Assembly (NCBI GenBank): GCA_009903405.1
Contig: PRCZ01000007.1
Location: 1-47,171, forward strand
DNA: 47,171 nt
Direction of reading: 5' to 3'
Source: Candidatus Methanophaga sp. AG-394-G06
GTDB taxonomy: Archaea > Halobacteriota > Syntropharchaeia > Alkanophagales > Methanospirareceae
Shown here: positions 33,146-42,001 of the stretch, piece after piece
Layout of the letters: each line of letters begins with the position of its first letter
Position numbering within the stretch: the stretch's first letter is position 1
The notes under the pieces: model-generated
Told to the model about the DNA's origin: nothing
The model's input: the letters and a program-made list of their open reading frames with translations, nothing else
The model's database searches: none
Program-made: the position numbers and the translations under genes

Positions 33146-33946
33146 TTAAGAAAATGTGATGGCTGCGTATCCGACAACGCTGGACCGATCACCAGTGCTG
33201 TCACCGCTTGTTGCGTATCTCACTAATTCCCCTGCCCTTGCACCGAGTCTTTTTGCCGCGTGCATCACTGCTGCAATCGGTCCAATGCCACATGCTGTCA
33301 CATTTCGTGCATAGACCCTATTGTAGAACTTAGATACATCTAACTCTTTTATCGCTTCGATTACGTATTCGTCCTTATCCCTTGCTATCCCCTCGGGTTC
33401 ATAATGGGTAAAATCCGAAGATGCGAGCATAACCACTTTCTTATCCGTTTTTGCAATTGTGTCTGCTAACTCATTTCCTACCTCTTTCGCAGTCTCTTCG
33501 TCGCTTAAACTCATGCAAATAGGGACGAAAGTGAATTTTTCATGGAAGAGAAATTGAAGAAAAGGGAGTTGAACTTCTATGGCGTGCTCGTACCTATGCG
33601 CATTTTCATCAAGGTCTATAATCCGTTTTGGTAGTGCATCTACAAATGCTCTGTCTACATCTACCGCACCTAAAGGCGTTTCCCAGGTGTCCGTGGAAAC
33701 AGCAACGAGCGACCCTATGCCTTGATGATTAGGACCGAGGATAACAAAGATGTCCGCACTGGGAAGTTTGGCGTAGGCTCCCGCAGCTACACTGCACGAA
33801 TGCATATACCCTGCGTGAGGAACTACCGCACCGATAACACGCTCGTCTTCCTCTCTCGTTAGACCGGCGAAGCAATCATTTAACTGCCTTTCCAAACCTG
33901 CTCTTTCACCTTCATAAAAGGCTCCCGCCACTACCGGTCTTCTCAC
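33146..33946 (-). CDS. MEMO1 family protein
   Basis: 266 residues. MRRPVVAGAFYEGERAGL, VVPHAGYMHSC, FVILGPNHQG, the SSDFTHYEPE metal-ligand motif and ATSGDSTGDRSSVVGYAA define MEMO1, a family structurally related to extradiol dioxygenases. In archaea it is a conserved neighbour of ribosomal and mevalonate genes; its reaction is unknown. It lies between rpsB (42 bp) and the RPA-associated gene (18 bp). All family histidines are kept, so metal binding is likely. Confidence 0.93.
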   Translation of the reverse strand: MRRPVVAGAFYEGERAGLERQLNDCFAGLTREEDERVIGAVVPHAGYMHSCSVAAGAYAKLPSADIFVILGPNHQGIGSLVAVSTDTWETPLGAVDVDRAFVDALPKRIIDLDENAHRYEHAIEVQLPFLQFLFHEKFTFVPICMSLSDEETAKEVGNELADTIAKTDKKVVMLASSDFTHYEPEGIARDKDEYVIEAIKELDVSKFYNRVYARNVTACGIGPIAAVMHAAKRLGARAGELVRYATSGDSTGDRSSVVGYAAITFS

Positions 33947-33988
33947 TTCTCAGCTCCCTATCCTACTCTAAGCCTACCCTAGCCTACC

Positions 33989-34612
33989 TTACATATCAGC
34001 CTCAAAATCCTCTACCGAGTAATTGAATATGAATTCTTCTTCTTTACCTACGCTACGGAGCCTCTCCCGCAGCATTTCTCTTGCAAGCAGCCAATAAACA
34101 GTGGCAAGCGCTTTCCTACCTTTGTTATTCGTGGGAATGATAAAATCTAAGTCAGAAGTAGAATTGTTTGTATCACATAGCGCCACGATGGGTAGACCTG
34201 CAGCCACGCCTTCCCTTAATGCCTGCTCGTCGGTCATTGGATCGGTCACGACCAGTATGGCAGGCTCAGTGAAGTATTCGCATCCGGGATTCGTTAAAGT
34301 TCCTGGTATGAACCTTCCGACTATTGCCGCAGCCCCCGTAACCTCCGCGAACATGCTCACTGGACGATGCCCATATTCTCTTGACGATACAACTAATATG
34401 GAGGGCGGATCATAATTTGCCAAAAACCCTGCTGCTGACTTCAGTCGATCATCTAATGTTTCTATATCTAATAGATACAAACCGTCGGGTCTTGCCTGGT
34501 AGATAAATCTCTTCATATCTCCTGTTTTTTGCTGCGTTCCTATATGAACACCACTGGCTAAGTAATCAGGACTGGGTATTAATGTCTCTGTTTTTTCCGC
34601 TTCTTCTGCCAT
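33989..34612 (-). CDS. rpsB: ribosomal protein S2
   Basis: 207 residues, archaeal S2 of the small subunit. [59 protein letters not shown] and [11 protein letters not shown] are all standard. A TATA-like element (minus-strand TTTATATATTA at 34651-34661) and GAGGT before the ATG suggest the promoter and ribosome-binding site of the six-gene operon rpsB to MMP12. It is divergent from ligA with 50 bp between. Confidence 0.96.
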   Translation of the reverse strand: MAEEAEKTETLIPSPDYLASGVHIGTQQKTGDMKRFIYQARPDGLYLLDIETLDDRLKSAAGFLANYDPPSILVVSSREYGHRPVSMFAEVTGAAAIVGRFIPGTLTNPGCEYFTEPAILVVTDPMTDEQALREGVAAGLPIVALCDTNNSTSDLDFIIPTNNKGRKALATVYWLLAREMLRERLRSVGKEEEFIFNYSVEDFEADM

Positions 34613-34653
34613 GTTTCTTTTACCTCATTCTATTAATCATAATACTGGCTTAA

Positions 34654-36666
<2,013 letters not shown>

Positions 36667-36748
36667 TTTTGATTGAACTTCCGGGAAAAGTTTAAAATTA
36701 TCAATGGCAGGGTAATAGCGATGAATCAATAATATTGAAGAATTCAAA

Positions 36749-36768
36749 AGGGGCGGTGGTTAATAGGA
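36749..36768 (+). repeat. 20-bp direct repeat, left copy
   Basis: AGGGGCGGTGGTTAATAGGA. A 17/20 match (AGGGGCGGTGATTAAAAGGG) lies at 39230-39249 in the same orientation, with the thermonuclease remnant and NosD-like gene between them. The flanking direct repeat could mark a mobilised or inserted segment of about 2.5 kb, or be two copies of an interspersed element. Confidence 0.4.
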
Positions 36769-36798
36769 CACCCATAGTAAGCGATACTGAATATTAGC

Positions 36799-36969
36799 TT
36801 AGCGGTTGTTTATGTTGATGAAACAAATGTTAATGAGAAGCTGCTAAGAGACGGATATGCAGAGGTTATGTATATTCCACCTTCTGAGTTCGATTTCCTG
36901 GAGTAGGTAGCGGATTATACGCCTTCGTCAAGTCCAATGCTTTCGCCAACACCTACCCTTTTGGATTAG
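36799..36969 (+). pseudogene. C-terminal remnant of a thermonuclease (SNase)-like secreted protein
   Basis: The frame reads LAVVYVDETNVNEKLLRDG and YAEVMYIPPSEFDFLE, typical of the end of a staphylococcal nuclease domain, then TAG at 36904-36906, then VADYTPSSSPMLSPTPT to TAG at 36967-36969, like the Thr/Pro linker of exported archaeal nucleases. The N-terminal two thirds are absent. The surrounding 440 bases between ligA and the NosD-like gene contain only this, the direct repeat, and AT-rich sequence. Confidence 0.6.
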
Positions 36970-37107
36970 GCGAAGAGGTCATGTGTATTAATTTAATAAA
37001 ATAACACGCATTGATCTTGCAGATAAGCTAAAAATAGGAAAATATACTTATATGGGATGAATACCCAAGATAAAATCAAAATGATTGTTAATTGAGTGAT
37101 ATGAAAG

Positions 37108-38940
37108 ATGGATAAAAGATATGGTATACTAATTGTAAGCGTTACGACTTTGGTTCTATGCTTTGTGGGAACTGCATCGGCAACGAACTGGTCTGTGGAT
37201 GGCAGCGGCGGGGCAGATTTCATAGGGATACAAGATGCGATAAATAATGCTAAGGATGGCGATACGATATTAGTTTATTCCGGTATTTACTACGAGAATA
37301 TGTATGTGGATAAATCGGTTACGCTAAGGGGGATTGATCAACCAGTTGTGGATGCCAGAGGAAGTGATAGTGCGATTACATTAACTGCGGATGGAATTAC
37401 GCTTGTAGGATTCAATGCAACAAACTCTGGAAGTTCGTGGAGCGATGTTGGGATCAAGGTAGCCTCAAGCAATAACACCATAACAGGCAACAATGTCCGC
37501 AACAACAATGGGTACGGAATCAGCCTCTCCTCTTCCAGCAACAACACAATTACAGGCAACAATGTCTGCAACAACAGCTATAACGGCATCTACCTCTCCT
37601 CTTCCAGCAACAACACAATTACAGGCAACAACACAATTACAGGCAACAATGTCTGCAACAACAATGGCGTCGGCATCAGCCTCTTCTCTTCCCGTAACAA
37701 CACCATAACAGGCAACAATGTCAGCAACAACAACTATGACGGCATCCGCCTCTACTATTCCAGCAACAACAACACAATTACAGGCAATGTATTTGTAAAT
37801 GATGGTCTTTTTGTTCTTTATTCCTATCAAAATACCGTGGAAGACAATACAGTAAATGGTAAACCTCTTGTTTATCTTGAAGAGGTATCGGATTACAAAG
37901 TTGAAGATGCTGGACAGGTCATAATTGTTAATTGTAACAATATCACTATAGAAAATCTTGATTTATCTAATACATGCGGTGGCATCGCACTCTGGAAGAC
38001 AGAAAACAGTAAAATGTCAAACAACACAGTATGCAACAACAACAGGGGCGGCATCTCCCTCAAATCTTCCAGCAACAACACAATTACAGGCAACAATGTC
38101 TGCAACAACAACTGGGACGGCATCAGCCTCTCCTATTCCAGCAACAACAACACAATAACAGGCAACAATGTCTGCAACAACAACAGGGGCGACCTCAGCC
38201 CCTCCTGGGGCGGCATCGGCCTCTACTATTCCAGCAACAACAACACCATCACAGGCAATGTATTTCTAAATGATGGTCTTTCTGTTTATTCTTCCTATCA
38301 AAATACCGTGGAAGACAATACAGTAAATGGTAAACCTCTTGTTTATCTTGAAGAGGTATCGGATTACAAAGTTGAAGATGCTGGACAGGTCATAATTGTT
38401 AATTGTAACAATATCACAGTGGAAAATCTTGTTTTATCTAATACAAGCCGTGGCATCGCACTCTGGAAGACAGAAAACAGTAAAATATCAAACAATAAAG
38501 TATGCAACAACAGCGGTGACGGTATCGGCCTCGACGATTCCAGCAACAACACAATCACAGGCAACAATGTCAGCAACAACGAGGAAGGCATCAGCCTCGG
38601 CGATTCCAGCAACAACAGCATAACAGGCAACAATGTCAGCAACAACGAGGAAGGCATCAACCTCTGGGATTCCTGCAACAACACAATCTACTTCAACAAC
38701 TTCATAAACAACACCGATAATGTCGATTATTATAAATCAACCAACATCTGGAACTCGACATTGGAAATAACCTACACTTATGATGGAACAACTTACAAAA
38801 GCTACTTAGGCAACTACTGGGATGATTACGAAGGAACTGATGCAGATGGAGATGGAATTGGAGACACACATTACAGCACATATTCTAAAAGTGATGATTA
38901 TCCCTTAATGAAGCCTATTGAGAACTATATTCTTCCCTGA
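37108..38940 (+). CDS. exported NosD-like parallel beta-helix protein
   Basis: 610 residues. A signal peptide (RYGILIVSVTTLVLCFVGTA, likely cleaved after ASA) precedes GGADFIGIQDAINNAKDGDTI, the start of pectate-lyase-like periplasmic beta-helix proteins. Then come many NNTITGNNVxNN coils in which Asn ladders stack. Two long modules (NGKPLVYLEEVSDYKVEDAG...) are nearly identical at DNA level (37815-38010 and 38290-38480). The C-terminus (YLGNYWDDYEGTDADGDGIGD, PLMKPIENYI) matches the terminal module of such archaeal proteins. It is presumably at the cell surface, in adhesion or carbohydrate binding; catalytic residues are not evident. There is no transmembrane anchor at the C-terminus. Confidence 0.85.
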   Translation: MDKRYGILIVSVTTLVLCFVGTASATNWSVDGSGGADFIGIQDAINNAKDGDTILVYSGIYYENMYVDKSVTLRGIDQPVVDARGSDSAITLTADGITLVGFNATNSGSSWSDVGIKVASSNNTITGNNVRNNNGYGISLSSSSNNTITGNNVCNNSYNGIYLSSSSNNTITGNNTITGNNVCNNNGVGISLFSSRNNTITGNNVSNNNYDGIRLYYSSNNNTITGNVFVNDGLFVLYSYQNTVEDNTVNGKPLVYLEEVSDYKVEDAGQVIIVNCNNITIENLDLSNTCGGIALWKTENSKMSNNTVCNNNRGGISLKSSSNNTITGNNVCNNNWDGISLSYSSNNNTITGNNVCNNNRGDLSPSWGGIGLYYSSNNNTITGNVFLNDGLSVYSSYQNTVEDNTVNGKPLVYLEEVSDYKVEDAGQVIIVNCNNITVENLVLSNTSRGIALWKTENSKISNNKVCNNSGDGIGLDDSSNNTITGNNVSNNEEGISLGDSSNNSITGNNVSNNEEGINLWDSCNNTIYFNNFINNTDNVDYYKSTNIWNSTLEITYTYDGTTYKSYLGNYWDDYEGTDADGDGIGDTHYSTYSKSDDYPLMKPIENYILP

Positions 38941-39415
38941 TCAGCACCCACATAACTGCCTACAACCGGCTGATTTTTTGTTTGCTATTGCATTGAACTT
39001 ATTATTATGTAACAAGGTTAATTTTTGTGGTGCCAGGCCTGCTGATCCACCAGAGCTCATGATCCCGATCCAAAACAAATTATACATTTGTAGAACAGCA
39101 AAAAGTGCGCAGTTTTTAACATGTTGAAAACGGTCGCAAAACGGTCATAGAATGGCGGAGCGAAGAGAGAAGAAAAAGAAAAAATGACGAGTTTAATGGG
39201 ATTTGGAGTGATTATAGAAGAATAAACATAGGGGCGGTGATTAAAAGGGGTACTTTTTAAGTTTTTCTACCTGATTCTCTTGAGGCATATGTTTTAATGT
39301 CCCTAAGAGCGGTTTAAATATTGAAAAGATAAGTTTTATAAAGGGTACTGCTCAATTTGTACAATGAGTGGTGAATTTTAACAAAACCCCACCATAAACG
39401 TAGTTAAGAGGTAAA
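38941..39415. other. 475-base gap without a recognised gene
   Basis: No ORF here resembles a protein. The second copy of the 20-bp direct repeat is at 39230-39249. TTTAAATATT (39316-39325) and TTTTATAAAGG (39334-39344) are TATA-like and could serve the small gene starting at 39416, which has GAGGT before its ATG. Confidence 0.35.
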
Positions 39416-39829
39416 ATGGCAAAAAATAAAATGTATTGGTTCTACAATCCACCTAAACCGCCCAAACCCAAAGTTCCAGAGTTAATGAAAATTGAAGTAA
39501 AGAAAGTAGGTGATGAACTCATTGAATCAGTTTTGAAACCTAAATTCATTGAGCCTAATCCAAAAGAAAAGCGCTTTAATTACATCGTGGATATTTTTAC
39601 GAAGTGGTATCGCAACTATTTCTATTTTTATGCAAAATATCATTCCCCTGGCCCAGATGCCATAGAACCTTTTTTTGAGACAGGGTTTGCCCTGATGGAA
39701 TTTGTCAGTAAAAACCGGTTTAATTTGTCGTATATGAGGCACACAGGGAAGTGGTGGGAGATTTATCCGGATTTGACTCTAGATGAATGTATGAACGCTA
39801 TTAGGGAAGAGCCACATTTTATGCCATAA
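39416..39829 (+). CDS. conserved hypothetical protein
   Basis: 137 residues, soluble, with a proline/lysine-rich beginning (NPPKPPKPKVPEL) and a tyrosine/tryptophan-rich body (FNYIVDIFTKWYRNYFYFYA, SYMRHTGKWWEIYPDLTLDE). I recognise it as a small family seen across unrelated bacteria and archaea without a named function. Ribosome-binding sequence AAGAGGT precedes the ATG. It has its own TATA-like element upstream and lies 35 bp before the antitoxin-like gene. The patchy distribution that I recall for this family suggests horizontal spread. Confidence 0.6.
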   Translation: MAKNKMYWFYNPPKPPKPKVPELMKIEVKKVGDELIESVLKPKFIEPNPKEKRFNYIVDIFTKWYRNYFYFYAKYHSPGPDAIEPFFETGFALMEFVSKNRFNLSYMRHTGKWWEIYPDLTLDECMNAIREEPHFMP

Positions 39830-39864
39830 ATATCTCAATATATTTAGATTACATAGTTTATACT

Positions 39865-40086
39865 ATGTCTGAAGTATTCTCAATTCGTATACCAGGAGAG
39901 CTGAAGGGGATGATGCGTGAAGAGGAAGTAGATTGGGCGAGCTTTGTAAGAGGCACGGTGGAGGCGAAGGTGAGAGAGGAGAAGAGGAAGAACGCGATGA
40001 AGTTGATGGATGAGTCAAGGAGAAAGACGAGAAGTGTAAAATTTAACGCCGTTGAAGTCATCAGAACTTTAAGGAACGAGAGATGA
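39865..40086 (+). CDS. VapB-type antitoxin
   Basis: 73 residues with the archaeal VapB pattern: VFSIRIPGELKGMMREEEVD, WASFVRGTVEAKVREEKRKN, then a basic toxin-binding tail. The N-terminus is a ribbon-helix-helix-type DNA-binding fold. The stop overlaps the ATG of the truncated toxin by four bases (ATGA), the normal coupling of VapBC operons. With the toxin lacking its N-terminal part, the antitoxin may be a relic or may act on another VapC. Confidence 0.78.
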   Translation: MSEVFSIRIPGELKGMMREEEVDWASFVRGTVEAKVREEKRKNAMKLMDESRRKTRSVKFNAVEVIRTLRNER

Positions 40087-40238
40087 AGAATGTCTTCGAG
40101 CATGGCAGGAAGTTTGGAATAACGTTTTACGATGCCGTATATGTTACTTTAGCGGAGAAGGAAGATTGCAAACTAATAACTGCGGATGCTAAGCTTCAAA
40201 GGAACGTGGGGGGGCGCACAGATGTGGAGTTATTGTAA
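40083..40238 (+). pseudogene. truncated VapC toxin (C-terminal third only)
   Basis: 51 codons from ATG 40083, overlapping the antitoxin stop, encode KFGITFYDAVYVTLAEKEDC and KLITADAKLQRNVG, the C-terminal part of a PIN domain with the third and fourth acidic positions. The first two thirds of the domain, with the leading Asp and Glu, are missing, so nuclease activity is unlikely. An internal deletion that kept the translational coupling is the simplest explanation. Too short for the ORF track. Confidence 0.72.
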
Positions 40239-40241
40239 AAG

Positions 40242-41972
40242 ATGATAAACCTCGACATGGCACGGATTTTTGACGAAATAGCAGACATTTTTGAGGTGAA
40301 AGGTGAGAACCCGTTCAAAATAAGAGCGTATAGACGAGCAGCCCGTACGATAGAATCGCTTACGCAGGACCTGAAAGTGATAGCGGAGCGAGGCGGCGTG
40401 AGTGAATTGAAGAAGATACCTGGGGTGGGCGAGGGGATAGCGAAGAAGATAGTGGAAATCGCTCAGACCGGCGATTGCAAGAAACATCGGGAGCTCACAC
40501 AAGAAGTGCCATCTGGCGTGCTTGAACTCCTGGCTATTCCGCGCGTCGGGCCGAAGACAATTGCAAAAGTGCATGACGAGCTTGGTATCGGCAGCATAGC
40601 TGACCTGGAAGAAGCTGCCAAGTCACATAAGTTAGAAAAGCTTCCAGGATTAGGTGCCAAAGTGGAAGAGAACATATTGAAAGGGATAGCGCAATATAGA
40701 AGCTATAAAGGCCGTGTTCTGCTTTCCGAAGCGCTTCCACGTGCGGAATCAATAGTAACCGAATTGAAGAAGCTAGATGCAGTGGCGAAAATAACCATTG
40801 CCGGTAGCTTGCGCAGGATGCGTGAGACGATAGGCGACATAGACATATTAGTGGTCTCAAATAGGCCAAGGGCGGTAATGGATGCGTTTACGTGTCTAGA
40901 CGGCGTCGAGGACATAGTGGCAAAAGGCGATACGAAATCATCCATTCTATTACGGGGTATAAATGTGGACTTGCGGGTTGTAGATGAAGCATCTTTTGGT
41001 GCCGCTGCTCATTACTTCACGGGCTCCAAGCATCATAACATAAGAATACGGGAGTTGGGCATGAAGCAAGGGTTAAAAATAAACGAATATGGCATCTTCA
41101 GAGGTGATGAGCGGATAGGCGGGGAGGATGAAGCGGACGTGTTCGCGAGTGTAGGTCTAGCATATATACCACCGGAGTTGAGAGAAGATCGGGGCGAGAT
41201 AGAAGCCGCTAAGGCGAATAGGATACCTGAATTGGTGGCGGCGAACGATATAAAAGGCGATCTGCACGTGCATACAAACTGGAGCGATGGTAAGAACAGC
41301 ATAGAAGAGATGGCTCTGACTGCTATTTCCTCAGGTTATGAGTATATTGCGGTAGCGGACCATTCTCCTGCGGTTGGTATTGCCGGTGGGATGAATGAGG
41401 ATAAGATAACGAAACGGGAGGTGGAGATAGAGAAGGTAAACAAACGATTTGAAGATGAAGGCACCAATTTCAAGGTTTTATCGGCATCAGAAGTAGATAT
41501 AAAGTCCGATTTCTCTATGGACTTTCCTGATGATGTATTAAAATCATTAGACGTGGTCGTGGGTGCAATCCATACTAAATTCACGCAAGATCGTGAGACT
41601 ATGACAAAGCGGATTGTTACCGCAATGGAGAACCCCAACGTGGACATAATTGCGCATCCCACAGGTCGTCTCCTGGGGAAGAGGGACCCATATGAAGTGG
41701 ATATGGAGCAGCTTATGGAATCGGCAAAGGCTACAGGCACCGTCATGGAGCTTAATTCGTTCCCCGGTCGGCTAGACCTCAACGATGTCCATTGCAAGAT
41801 GGCGAAGGATTACGGTGTGCTCATTGCTATCTCAACGGATGCACATGATGCGATGCAGATGCGCGATGTGATAAAATATGGGGTGGCAACTGCAAGAAGA
41901 GGTTGGCTTGAACCGAAGGATGTGGTGAATACGAGGGGGTTGGAAGACGTGATGAATGTGATGAAGAGATGA
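40242..41972 (+). CDS. polX: family X DNA polymerase with PHP domain
   Basis: 576 residues. N-terminal helix-hairpin-helix lyase region (GENPFKIRAYRRAARTIESL, IPGVGEGIAKKIVEI), nucleotidyltransferase site GSLRRMRETIGDIDIL (188-203, Asp199 and Asp201) with the third carboxylate in NVDLRVV, and a C-terminal PHP phosphoesterase (DLHVHTNWSDG from about residue 342, VADHS, GAIHTKF, IAHPTGR, STDAHD) with all metal ligands. PolX enzymes fill gaps in base-excision repair, and the PHP domain gives 3'-5' exonuclease or phosphatase activity. The ATG is 4 bp after the truncated toxin. Full length and intact. Confidence 0.95.
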   Translation: MINLDMARIFDEIADIFEVKGENPFKIRAYRRAARTIESLTQDLKVIAERGGVSELKKIPGVGEGIAKKIVEIAQTGDCKKHRELTQEVPSGVLELLAIPRVGPKTIAKVHDELGIGSIADLEEAAKSHKLEKLPGLGAKVEENILKGIAQYRSYKGRVLLSEALPRAESIVTELKKLDAVAKITIAGSLRRMRETIGDIDILVVSNRPRAVMDAFTCLDGVEDIVAKGDTKSSILLRGINVDLRVVDEASFGAAAHYFTGSKHHNIRIRELGMKQGLKINEYGIFRGDERIGGEDEADVFASVGLAYIPPELREDRGEIEAAKANRIPELVAANDIKGDLHVHTNWSDGKNSIEEMALTAISSGYEYIAVADHSPAVGIAGGMNEDKITKREVEIEKVNKRFEDEGTNFKVLSASEVDIKSDFSMDFPDDVLKSLDVVVGAIHTKFTQDRETMTKRIVTAMENPNVDIIAHPTGRLLGKRDPYEVDMEQLMESAKATGTVMELNSFPGRLDLNDVHCKMAKDYGVLIAISTDAHDAMQMRDVIKYGVATARRGWLEPKDVVNTRGLEDVMNVMKR

Positions 41973-42001
41973 ATTTATTATCGGTATGCAAAATTTTTAT
42001 G

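Noticed and set aside
37480-38690. Repetitive ACAACAACA tracts as a CRISPR or satellite array
   Set aside because: They are codons for the Asn ladders of the beta-helix protein and stay in frame; no constant repeat with unique spacers.
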